64,000 nucleotides of DNA from an uncultured Schlesneria sp. (GTDB taxonomy: Bacteria > Planctomycetota > Planctomycetia > Planctomycetales > Planctomycetaceae), in contig CAIMFH010000201.1 in the NCBI GenBank assembly GCA_903840265.1, forward strand, positions 124,001 through 188,000. Reading direction: 5' to 3'. A program made the translations under genes and the position numbers. The notes under the pieces are model-generated. The model ran no database searches. It was not told the origin of the DNA and worked only from the letters and a program-made list of their open reading frames with translations. Shown here piece by piece: positions 18,166 to 25,147 of this stretch; positions within the stretch are counted from its first letter, which is position 1, and every line of letters begins with the position of its first letter.

Positions 18166-19155
18166 ATGCAAGCGTGCCTCGGCAAGATAACTGTTCAATT
18201 CGTGATTTGCTGGGCTGCTCTCGCTTCGAATTGGGTGGCGCAGGGACGGGCCGACGAGCACATCTCTGTTCCCTCCGGTGACGCTGTGATCCGCGCGATC
18301 CATGGCGATTCTGAGATCGTGATCACGACAACAGCTCGATTGGCCGGGGCCATCCATTCGTTGACGTGGAAAGGGCAGGAGTTCATCAACAGCGTTGATC
18401 ATGGGCGTCAACTGCAATCGGCATCGAACTTTGACGCCGGTTCAGCATTCACGCCGGAAACCTTCAACCCTACAGAAGCAGGGTCGGTTGACGATGGCGC
18501 GGGATCGAAGTCGTCCAGTCAATTGCTGCACCTAATCGCTCGCGACAAACGGCTGCAAACAACAACTCGAATGGCTTTCTGGCTGTCTCCGACAGGGCAA
18601 TCATCTGGACATGCGGCAAAAAACAAGACCGTCTTGTCGAATCACCTGCTGACCAAGCGAGTCCAGATCGGATACAAAGAACTTCCGAATGTCATCCAGT
18701 ACGACGTGACATTCGGACTGCCGCTGGACGAGAAGCATGTCTACGCTCAGTTCGAAGCGGTGACGGGGTACATGCCCATCGCTTTCGAAGCATTTTGGAT
18801 CCTCAATCCAGAGAACAAGCAACTGGAAGCGATAAGCGATGGACCAGGCGAGCAAGCTTTTCCGGTAATCCTCGCTACCGCCAATGGGTCACATGCGATG
18901 GGAATCGTAGCACGCGATCCGACGCCCATTGGCATGTCGGGGCCCGGTTATGGACGCTTTCGCTTCGTCCCTGAAAAAGTGGTCAAATGGAACTGCGTAT
19001 ACCGTCTGCGAGACGATTCAAACGGGATTGCCGCAGCAGATTACTCATTTCGTCAGTGGGTCGTCATCGGCAATCTGAATACCGTGAAGCACACAATGAA
19101 CAAACTGCTGGAAGAACGCACTTCGGATCCGCCGGACGCTCGGCTACGCAAGTAG
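18166..19155 (+). CDS. Secreted protein of unknown function
   Basis: 329 residues with a likely Sec signal at the N-terminus (VQFVICWAALASNWVAQGRADE). The mature part is predicted mainly beta, with AGAIHSLTWKGQEFINSVDHGRQ early on, FEAFWILNP in the middle and YSFRQWVVIGNL near the end. This is reminiscent of carbohydrate-active beta-sandwich proteins, but I cannot name a family and see no catalytic motif. I use the ATG at 18166, five bases after the nitroreductase stop; a GTG at 18133 would overlap that gene. Its 3' end overlaps the convergent M50-like gene by 12 bases. It is preceded by a glycosidase, so a role around polysaccharides is a guess only. Confidence 0.7.
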   Translation: MQACLGKITVQFVICWAALASNWVAQGRADEHISVPSGDAVIRAIHGDSEIVITTTARLAGAIHSLTWKGQEFINSVDHGRQLQSASNFDAGSAFTPETFNPTEAGSVDDGAGSKSSSQLLHLIARDKRLQTTTRMAFWLSPTGQSSGHAAKNKTVLSNHLLTKRVQIGYKELPNVIQYDVTFGLPLDEKHVYAQFEAVTGYMPIAFEAFWILNPENKQLEAISDGPGEQAFPVILATANGSHAMGIVARDPTPIGMSGPGYGRFRFVPEKVVKWNCVYRLRDDSNGIAAADYSFRQWVVIGNLNTVKHTMNKLLEERTSDPPDARLRK

Positions 19156-19707
19156 AAGTTCCACCACAATCGTCGTCAAAAGTAGCGCTGATGAGCCTAT
19201 GGCGGCGGGCCAGGCGACGGCGTTGGCATCGCGGCCAAATCCGAAGCTCGATCCAAGACCATTCCACAACCAAAGCCCCACTGGAATCGCGATTGCACCA
19301 AACAAATAGAGTTGCCAAGGGTCTGAGCCGAGTCTGAGCAAATCGCCAGCGTCGCCGACCCCATCGCGAACTCCGACGGCCAGATAAGCTCCGTTGGCGA
19401 TCAAACAAAAGCCTGCGAAGAACTTCAGCCAGTAGGCGGACGACGGTCGCTGCCATCGTGCCAGCATCCACGCAATGACAGGTAATATCGCCCCGAAGAA
19501 AGGCCCCGACCAGCAAGCGACCAGCGGTGAGGGATTTGCGCCGAAATCCGTCCGCGAGATTTCCAGTGGGTGCAGCACAACGTATTTAATGACCGCGCCG
19601 GTCAAAAGTCCACCAACGACATGTCCCAACTCATGAACGGCCTGCATCAGCAGCCAGGCATTCGTAAGTGTCGTGAGGATCAAGACCAGTTGAGGAAGCC
19701 GGCGCAT
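19144..19707 (-). CDS. M50-like membrane metalloprotease family protein
   Basis: A 187-residue polytopic protein. After a first helix comes AVHELGHVVGGLLTG, an HExxH zinc motif inside a membrane segment as in the site-2 protease/M50 superfamily. Three or four more hydrophobic segments follow. The canonical second motif (NxxPxxxxDG or similar) is not evident; GVRDGVGDAGDLLRL may hold an Asp that serves as third ligand. The protein is small for a true S2P, so it may be a non-classical M50B-like protein with unknown substrate. It converges on the upstream unknown gene, overlapping it by 12 bases at the 3' ends. Confidence 0.7.
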   Translation of the reverse strand: MRRLPQLVLILTTLTNAWLLMQAVHELGHVVGGLLTGAVIKYVVLHPLEISRTDFGANPSPLVACWSGPFFGAILPVIAWMLARWQRPSSAYWLKFFAGFCLIANGAYLAVGVRDGVGDAGDLLRLGSDPWQLYLFGAIAIPVGLWLWNGLGSSFGFGRDANAVAWPAAIGSSALLLTTIVVELLLA

Positions 19708-19924
19708 GAATTACCTGAATGGCAGCGAAATTTCCCCGCCGAAGGGACATTGTGACCGAATTGCAATATTGTCCGCCGGGTTTGAGCGACGATCCCGTTT
19801 TACATTAATTGCGGCTGGAGTAGAATTCAGCGGGTTGAAAGAGCCGCCACTCGCACCGGATTGGACGATGGGCCACCTTGTGCGGCAACCCGGCTGACGA
19901 CAGCAGTCGGATGGAGAAAAGTTT

Positions 19925-20491
19925 ATGTCGAAGTCTTTGCGAGGTCATTGCCTGGTGGCATCAAAGTCACTGCGTGACCCCAACTTTCATCAGACAATCG
20001 TTCTCCTGTTGGAGCATGGCGAACAAGGGGCAACGGGGCTGATCGTGAATCGCCCAACATCGATCAAAGTTTCCCACGCCCTCGCCGGACACTTTAATCT
20101 TCCAGAAATGGAAGATGTTGTCTTCGTCGGCGGACCGGTTGAACCAACGGCGTTGCTGATGCTTCACAATGCGGAAGCCTATGAAGATTCAGAGACATCG
20201 CCGATTCCAGGGCTCTACATCGGTGGCAGCGCCGCGTCATTTGAACAGGTTCTGCGGAACTGCGGTCAGGGAGCTGATCAGCCTCATTTCCGCATCTTCT
20301 CTGGGTACGCGGGATGGGGGCCCGAGCAATTGGAGGGGGAAATTGATCGCGGGGATTGGCTGCTGCATCCCGGCTGCTGTGATTTGCTGTTCCGTGCCGA
20401 TCCCTATGAAGTCTATGAGACGGTGCTGAAGAAGATTGCGGAAACCAATCGTTTGCTCCCCTACGATGTCAAAAACGCACAATGGAATTGA
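19925..20491 (+). CDS. YqgE/AlgH family protein (UPF0301)
   Basis: 188 residues with the family marks: LVASKSLRDPNFHQTIVLLLEH at the start, GLIVNRPTSI, a VFVGGPVEPTALLMLH segment, and FSGYAGWGPEQLEGEI toward the end, all expected for AlgH/YqgE. The fold is known from structures but the biochemical function is not; in Pseudomonas AlgH affects alginate and virulence regulators. The length is normal for the family. It stands alone and is followed at once by a terminator-like hairpin shared with the convergent speD gene. Confidence 0.9.
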   Translation: MSKSLRGHCLVASKSLRDPNFHQTIVLLLEHGEQGATGLIVNRPTSIKVSHALAGHFNLPEMEDVVFVGGPVEPTALLMLHNAEAYEDSETSPIPGLYIGGSAASFEQVLRNCGQGADQPHFRIFSGYAGWGPEQLEGEIDRGDWLLHPGCCDLLFRADPYEVYETVLKKIAETNRLLPYDVKNAQWN

Positions 20492-20515
20492 GCAGAATCG
20501 ATTCCAACCAATAAA

Positions 20516-20550
20516 AATAGCCACCGCGAATCACCGGGTGGCTATTTGAT
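20516..20550. terminator. Bidirectional rho-independent-type terminator between algH-like and speD genes
   Basis: A ten-base-pair perfect stem, AATAGCCACC at 20516-20525 with GGTGGCTATT at 20537-20546, encloses an 11-base loop. It is followed on the plus side by TGATTTT and preceded by AAAAA, so the hairpin with T-rich tail works in both directions. It sits between two convergent stop codons. Confidence 0.85.
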
Positions 20551-20564
20551 TTTGGCGATCTGAC

Positions 20565-20972
20565 CTAAGCGTTTGCCAAGCTGCGAATTCGAGGCACTTT
20601 CGGGGCACCGCCGCGTGGCTGTGCCTGAGGGAGGACTCCGCGTTCTAGCTCATGAACGACGGAATGCTCAGCAGAAAATCGCTCGGCCAAAACTTCCGCC
20701 GCAGCCCGAGGCTTCGTCGTTTCGCCGCAGGTGAAGACATCCGCGGCAACGTAACCATGCTCGGGCCAGGTGTGAATCGAAAGGTGAGATTCAGAAAGCA
20801 CCGCCACTCCGGTGACTCCTTGCGGACTGAACTCGTGAACAAAGATGTTCAGTAAGGTTGCATTGGCAGCGCGGACCGCGTCGAGCATCGCTGTTTTGAC
20901 GATCTCGGGATCATTAATGGCGTCGCTGCACCCCCACAATTCGATAATAACATGCCTGCCCAAGTGCTCCAT
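20565..20972 (-). CDS. speD: S-adenosylmethionine decarboxylase proenzyme
   Basis: 135 residues, matching the short prokaryotic AdoMet decarboxylase (SpeH type). The self-cleavage site is in VLSESHLSIHTWPEHGY: cleavage between Glu61 and Ser62 gives the pyruvoyl group, with His67 and Cys82 (DVFTCGE) as the other catalytic residues. Decarboxylated AdoMet is the aminopropyl donor for spermidine, but no spermidine synthase gene is near. The ATG at 20972 has an AAGAAGGCGAGG stretch before it; a TTG three bases earlier is in frame and less likely. The C-terminal 15 residues (RGGAPKVPRIRSLANA) are an extra tail. Confidence 0.93.
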   Translation of the reverse strand: MEHLGRHVIIELWGCSDAINDPEIVKTAMLDAVRAANATLLNIFVHEFSPQGVTGVAVLSESHLSIHTWPEHGYVAADVFTCGETTKPRAAAEVLAERFSAEHSVVHELERGVLPQAQPRGGAPKVPRIRSLANA

Positions 20973-21334
20973 CAAAACCCTCGCCTTCTTTGCTTATTGC
21001 TAGCTGGGCGGCGGCGGCGGCCGACGCTCAATCCACGACAACCCCGCCGGGAGTGTCAGACTCGATTTGAGCCATCTTGTTGACAAGTGAATCTGCCTGA
21101 TGGTTCAAGACGAACCGCGACCGGAATGGATACAATCAGTCCAGTTGTTCGCGGGCTGGAACAGTCTTGGTGTCCCAACATCCTTGGCCAGCCGTGGCCA
21201 GAAGCCTCGAATTAGGCGTCCGAGACTTCGTAAGTATCCCAAAACATAGGACCGGGGTCAATCGCCTGCTCACGATGACCAACAAACGGACGCTGTTGCG
21301 GCGAGGATTATTCTCATCGCGTGAATTAGGGAGT
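20973..21334. other. Intergenic region without a recognised gene
   Basis: About 360 bases upstream of speD. A GCG-rich run (GGCGGCGGCGGCGG) near 21007-21020 is close to the speD start on its leader side. No promoter or small gene was convincing. A TTGACA at about 21079 on the plus strand has no matching -10. Confidence 0.45.
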
Positions 21335-21838
21335 TCAAACTGATTTCGATCCCGCCGCATGTGAAACCGGGATCGTGCGCCCGACAGTCGGAACCAATTT
21401 GCGGAGCGTCACTGTCAGCAAACCGTCACGAGTCTCGGCATGGATCTGGTCCGCATCGACGGCGGTCGGTAACGGGACAGACCGCTCAAATTTGGCCGGT
21501 ACGCGTTCGATTGAGTGCCGTCGAATGACTTCCGGAAAGACGGCGACAGCACGAGTTCCCTCAATCGTCAGCATGTTGCCGACCAGCGAAAGCTTGACCG
21601 CGTCCGCAGCAACGCCGGGCAGATCTACCAGGATTACAACTTCGGAATCGATTTCGAGGACATCGATCGGGGGGGCCGCACTTTTACCCGCGGGGCCCAA
21701 ACCCAGCGACTCCATGGCCCGTTCACCGGTGGTGCGAGCCACTTCCAGCCACCGCTCCATTTCATGGCGGACACGATCCAGTGGTGGAGTTGGAATCTCT
21801 GCTTGAGCAGACGCGCCACTTTGATGGGGATCAGTCAT
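21335..21838 (-). CDS. Small heat shock protein, Hsp20 family (third of three)
   Basis: 167 residues with the alpha-crystallin domain: PPIDVLEIDSEVVILVDLPG, VKLSLVGNMLTIEGTRAV, then FERSVPLPTAVDADQIHAE and GLLTVTLRKLVP. Small heat shock proteins form large oligomers that hold unfolding proteins without using ATP. The N-terminal 45 residues are a low-complexity arm with a helix, longer than in its two neighbours. It is the last of three same-strand Hsp20 genes, 55 bases after the second, and is probably made from the same transcript. The sequences of the three differ enough to suggest old duplications rather than recent copies. Confidence 0.9.
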   Translation of the reverse strand: MTDPHQSGASAQAEIPTPPLDRVRHEMERWLEVARTTGERAMESLGLGPAGKSAAPPIDVLEIDSEVVILVDLPGVAADAVKLSLVGNMLTIEGTRAVAVFPEVIRRHSIERVPAKFERSVPLPTAVDADQIHAETRDGLLTVTLRKLVPTVGRTIPVSHAAGSKSV

Positions 21839-21892
21839 TTGATTTCCTTCAATTCGAGGGACGCGACATCGGCAGATGGGTTTCTCCCATCC

Positions 21893-22291
21893 TCATTCAA
21901 CAGTGACCTGAATTCGGCGCGGTTCTGATTTGCGAAGTTGGGGCAACACCACTTCCAAGACACCCTGGTTCAGCTTGGCCGCAATACGATCGTGATCGAC
22001 CTCATCACTTAGGATGAAAGACCGCAGGAAATGCCCGACAGTATACTCTTGATGAATCAGGCGGGCGTCAGCGGGAAGATCGGGCTTCACCTTGCCAAAC
22101 AATGTCAGCTTATTGTCTTGAACCTGTAGTTCCAATGACTCCAAAGTGACTCCGGGAAGATCGGCGAGCAGCACCAGACCATCGGGAGTTTCGAAGATAT
22201 CGATCGGGGGCGTGAACACGACCGGATCGACTGCGGCGGCGACCGATTGTTCCGCATCTGATTGAATCACTTTGACGATTTCGTTTGACAT
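21893..22291 (-). CDS. Small heat shock protein, Hsp20 family (second of three)
   Basis: 132 residues; the alpha-crystallin domain starts at [22 protein letters not shown] and runs through [14 protein letters not shown] to [17 protein letters not shown] and [10 protein letters not shown]. The start at ATG 22291 follows AAGGCGAAGGC, a proper ribosome site; an in-frame ATG at 22336 would come three bases after the previous stop but adds residues unlike the family. In this pair arrangement the second and first proteins may form mixed oligomers, as is known for some bacterial Hsp20 pairs; this is inference. Confidence 0.9.
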   Translation of the reverse strand: MSNEIVKVIQSDAEQSVAAAVDPVVFTPPIDIFETPDGLVLLADLPGVTLESLELQVQDNKLTLFGKVKPDLPADARLIHQEYTVGHFLRSFILSDEVDHDRIAAKLNQGVLEVVLPQLRKSEPRRIQVTVE

Positions 22292-22338
22292 GTCTGCCTT
22301 CGCCTTAGTTCTCTCCGCGACTTCTCTGGATGACAACC

Positions 22339-22785
22339 CTACGTGTTTCCATCGCTGACGGGGATCTGACGAGCAATCGTGGCGGGTGCCTTGGGCAGGC
22401 GAACCTTCAGAATGCCGTTCGTGAATTCAGCACTCATTTGATCCTCCTGGATTCGTTCCGGTAGCGTCAACGATCTTTGCCAAACCCCACGCAGCCGCTC
22501 CTGCCTCCGGTAGCGATCATCTGGAACTCCATCCGGCCCGGTGCGTTTCCCCTTCAGCGTGAGAACGCCATCGGTCACGAACACCTCAAGGTCTTCGGGG
22601 CGCGTGCCAGGCAATTCCGCAGTCAGCAACAGCCCGTCGGTGACTTCATAGACATTGACGGGGGGATACTCGCGGCCGAAACGCAGGCCAGAAAACGAAA
22701 TCGAGACGCTCGCCAACAAGCGATCGACTTCTCGTTCCAAATCATGAAAGGGATCCCAAGCCTGTCCCCATCGAAAGACTGGCAT
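22339..22785 (-). CDS. Small heat shock protein, Hsp20 family (first of three)
   Basis: 148 residues, canonical class A-like Hsp20: it opens [24 protein letters not shown], the [13 protein letters not shown] arm seen in many bacterial Hsp20 proteins, then the alpha-crystallin domain ([20 protein letters not shown] ... [14 protein letters not shown]) and [14 protein letters not shown]. The C-terminal IPVSDG hints at the Ile-x-Val/Ile motif used for oligomer contacts. The ATG is preceded by AAGGAG seven to eight bases upstream. It leads the three-gene cluster and has an extended -10 promoter and a leader hairpin upstream (see separate entries). Confidence 0.92.
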   Translation of the reverse strand: MPVFRWGQAWDPFHDLEREVDRLLASVSISFSGLRFGREYPPVNVYEVTDGLLLTAELPGTRPEDLEVFVTDGVLTLKGKRTGPDGVPDDRYRRQERLRGVWQRSLTLPERIQEDQMSAEFTNGILKVRLPKAPATIARQIPVSDGNT

Positions 22786-22803
22786 GGCACGCTCCTTGTA
22801 CTA

Positions 22804-22819
22804 GTCGCAGCATTGCGAC
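22804..22819 (-). promoter_or_regulatory. Perfect inverted repeat in the leader of the Hsp20 cluster
   Basis: GTCGCA at 22804-22809 and TGCGAC at 22814-22819 form a six-base-pair stem with a four-base loop. It lies between the -10 box and the ribosome site of the first Hsp20 gene, within a leader of about 48 bases. It could be an RNA hairpin affecting translation or a binding site for a repressor. It does not match the long CIRCE consensus. Confidence 0.5.
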
Positions 22820-22839
22820 GGTGTCTGCTTTTGAACCTG

Positions 22840-22848
22840 ATTATATCA
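22840..22848 (-). promoter_or_regulatory. Extended -10 promoter for the Hsp20 cluster
   Basis: On the minus strand the sequence reads TGATATAAT, a perfect TGnTATAAT extended -10 element; TATAAT occupies 22840-22845 and the TG is at 22847-22848. No good -35 box precedes it at 16-18 bases, as often with extended -10 promoters. Transcription would begin near 22833, about 48 bases before the ATG at 22785. Confidence 0.6.
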
Positions 22849-23092
22849 GAATGCAAACAGCGTACCATGCGGCAGCCGTGACAGCCGCAAATTGCGTCGA
22901 CGGCACCGGAGCGTAGAAATTCCTTGTCATGAAAGGACTTGCATCGCGAAACTGAGAGACGACGGATTTCGAGCGAACTGCAACAATGACAGTCAGGACT
23001 GCCGAACTAAAAGCGGAACGGTGTCAGCCAAACTGACAGCATTAACGCCTCTCAGATCGAGTGTCTGCACTGATCTCGATGAACCACAACGG
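22849..23092. other. Intergenic region without a recognised gene
   Basis: Together with the Hsp20 leader this gives about 300 bases between the first Hsp20 gene and the 3' end of the small minus-strand gene. Beyond the promoter and hairpin described separately I see no coding or repeat signal. Confidence 0.45.
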
Positions 23093-23290
23093 TCACGAGT
23101 CATTTCCCATTCCAGCTTGGAGCGAATGATTTCTTTCCGACAGTTCCTCGTCACGACGACGCATCTCGTCGTGCACAATTGGGTGCCAATCGGATTCGCG
23201 CGTGTCTGCCGGGACGTAGTTCGTGCGAGCCCAATGTCGTAACTGCAATTCGTCAATCAGATCGATTCCAGCCATGTCAGAAGACAACAT
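23093..23290 (-). CDS. Small conserved-looking hypothetical protein
   Basis: A 65-residue protein with no known domain but a plausible gene: GGAGGCGAA lies directly upstream of the ATG at 23290, and the sequence has amphipathic, well-spaced residues (IDLIDELQLRHWARTNYV, then WHPIVHDEMRRRDEELSE). The middle resembles short planctomycete proteins I have seen of the form RRWARxNYVP...WHPxVxxEMxRxD, but I cannot name a family. It may be co-regulated with the Hsp20 cluster, which begins about 310 bases downstream on the same strand. No membrane segment or signal. Confidence 0.6.
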   Translation of the reverse strand: MLSSDMAGIDLIDELQLRHWARTNYVPADTRESDWHPIVHDEMRRRDEELSERNHSLQAGMGNDS

Positions 23291-23498
23291 TTCGCCTCCA
23301 CCAAAGCGCCCGCCTGAGATTTTATTTGGGCAGAACTGAATCAGAAAACAATCGAAATGGCTTCGATTTCGGAAAGAATCGGCAAGCCCGTACGCTGAGG
23401 AGCAGACAATGGCGAGTGCCGAGAGCTTCGCACACCGAGTCTTGTCGGATGTATCAAACGTTCGCTAATGAAAAGCCTGCAAAAGATGGCCGAATCAT

Positions 23499-24074
23499 CT
23501 AGTTGGAGCGAACGTAGCGGTCTTTAAGTCCCCGCCAGAGTGAGCGACCTTTTCCAGCAGGCTGTTCCGGTGGAGCTGTCCGGGCAGACTGAAACCAAGT
23601 GAACGAAACGACGACCAGCACCGCCGAGGCAGTCAACAGATTCCTTCGCAGTTGGTCATTCTCCGCAAATGGAACCAGCATTGGCCGATACCATGCCTGT
23701 GCCATCACCGCCGGACTGCGCGGCGTCGCCAGATCGCGAGGAGAAAGCCGCAGGCCGGAGTCGACGGGAATAATCTCTTCGTCCTGACGCATCGCATCAA
23801 ACTCAATCCGAGTCATCTCTGCTGCAAAGTCTTTATCTTTGCGGATTGCTTCCAGCACGCGATTGAGTTGATCGTTTTGTTGTTCCATCTGGACCAGACG
23901 AAACTGGCTGGCGTCGAACTGCTCTTCCAGTCGCAACCGTTCCAGAATCTTCGGCGACAGACCGACCGCCGCGAACATCGTGGTGGCGACCAGCAGACTT
24001 AGCCAGAACAACAGTGAAACAACCAGACCACCCACTGTTTCCGTGGAACTGCTACCAGTGGATCGAGTGTTCAT
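23499..24074 (-). CDS. Membrane protein with a central coiled coil
   Basis: 191 residues of unknown family. A first membrane helix (GGLVVSLLFWLSLLVATTMFA, about 15-35) is followed by a heptad-rich region (LERLRLEEQFDASQF ... QQNDQLNRVLEAIRKDKDFAAE), then a Pro-rich part and a second membrane helix (LLTASAVLVVVSFTW, about 147-162). A helix followed by a leucine-containing coil recalls FtsB/DivIC-like divisome proteins, but the second helix and lack of other marks make this only a resemblance. The C-terminal end is basic. It diverges from the methyltransferase-like gene. Confidence 0.65.
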   Translation of the reverse strand: MNTRSTGSSSTETVGGLVVSLLFWLSLLVATTMFAAVGLSPKILERLRLEEQFDASQFRLVQMEQQNDQLNRVLEAIRKDKDFAAEMTRIEFDAMRQDEEIIPVDSGLRLSPRDLATPRSPAVMAQAWYRPMLVPFAENDQLRRNLLTASAVLVVVSFTWFQSARTAPPEQPAGKGRSLWRGLKDRYVRSN

Positions 24075-24398
24075 GGCAAATTTTAGAGCGATGGAAGCAG
24101 CGGGCGCAATTTCCAGATCGGTGCGATCTCATGGCGGGATTGGCTCCCTGCAGGCCCACTTCACCAGACATCGGAACTCTCCTGTGCGGACTTGAATCCG
24201 CCTCGAATCGTTGTTTTCAGCCTTATAATCCGCAGATTTTATGTTCGTCAACAGACCGAAATGGAATGCAGAAGCTCACTTCTTCTCGAGTCATCTTGAC
24301 CCAGCCTGTCGCAAAACATAGAAGTCCCATTCCTGTCTTTCTCGTTCCCTTCTTCCGACGAATATTCTGACGCCGCGCGGGCCGTACGGAGATGTCAT
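24075..24398. other. Divergent intergenic region
   Basis: About 320 bases between two divergent genes. A TATAAT at 24224-24229 on the plus strand could be a -10 box, but no -35 element is correctly spaced and it lies 170 bases from the downstream ATG. No gene or repeat seen. Confidence 0.45.
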
Positions 24399-25100
24399 AT
24401 GCTTCGCCCCTATCGTCCACACGGCGATTCACTGCTGATGGCCCGCCCTCCACTCCCCGCACGGCTGTTGCGGCGCATCCTGATCGATGGCAATCACACG
24501 ATTGGCGAGCATGTCCTGGTCGCGGGTGATCACTGCGGCGAAATGGCCCAGTGGCTGGATGAATTGGGATTTGAAGTCGACGCCATCGACGATTCAATGG
24601 AACGTCTTTCCACCAGGCAGAGCTCGGGTGCTCGTTTTGAGATTCACTTTGCGAAGCTGGATGGATCGGACGATCTTGGTGATCGTCCCTTTGATCTGAT
24701 CATCGCAGACGAACTGAATTTGCATCGGGAGAATCTGCTCTGTCTCCCAGCCCGGCAAGCAACCGCCGAATTGCTGGCGCAGCTCAGTCCGCAGGGTGAG
24801 TTGGTCATCGTTCGCGAACCCGGCAATCCAGGTCATCATGATGTGGCCTGCTGGACCCGGCACCTCGCCTGCTTTCCAGGTCAGCTGGAGACGTTTGAAT
24901 ACCCAACCCCATTGTTTAGTCGCGAAATGTATGAGTGGGTCATTCGCAGGGTCCGACCAGAGCCGTTCTTGACGGTCTCGCTGAAGACTCCGCCCGAACA
25001 CCTCTCCATGGTTGAGTGGTGTCAGCATGCCCGTCGAGGGTTGTTGACCAGTTCGGTATCGTGCTGCGGCGCGGTCCAGATTCAACGACGCGCGGCCTGA
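24399..25100 (+). CDS. SAM-dependent methyltransferase-like protein
   Basis: 233 residues with a Rossmann-type methyltransferase trace: HVLVAGDHCGEMAQWLDELG corresponds to motif I (usually hxDxGxGxG, here weakened to VAGDHCGEM), VDAIDDS to the acidic residue that binds the ribose, and FDLIIADE to motif IV, then LLAQLSPQGELVIVREPG. The weak glycine loop leaves doubt that it binds AdoMet well. The C-terminus is Cys/Ser-rich (LTSSVSCCGAVQIQ). The substrate is unknown. It is a single gene; the next is on the opposite strand. Confidence 0.62.
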   Translation: MLRPYRPHGDSLLMARPPLPARLLRRILIDGNHTIGEHVLVAGDHCGEMAQWLDELGFEVDAIDDSMERLSTRQSSGARFEIHFAKLDGSDDLGDRPFDLIIADELNLHRENLLCLPARQATAELLAQLSPQGELVIVREPGNPGHHDVACWTRHLACFPGQLETFEYPTPLFSREMYEWVIRRVRPEPFLTVSLKTPPEHLSMVEWCQHARRGLLTSSVSCCGAVQIQRRAA

Positions 25101-25147
25101 TGCTCTGATGCCAACAAAGAGTGATCTGCGATTGCGCTCACTTCCGG

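Noticed and set aside
21007..21020. GGC run in the speD leader as a regulatory element
   Set aside because: Short GC-triplet runs are common at this base composition and no structure or uORF was evident.
24224..24229. TATAAT as promoter for the methyltransferase-like gene
   Set aside because: No spaced -35 and 170 bases of leader; not enough to call a promoter.
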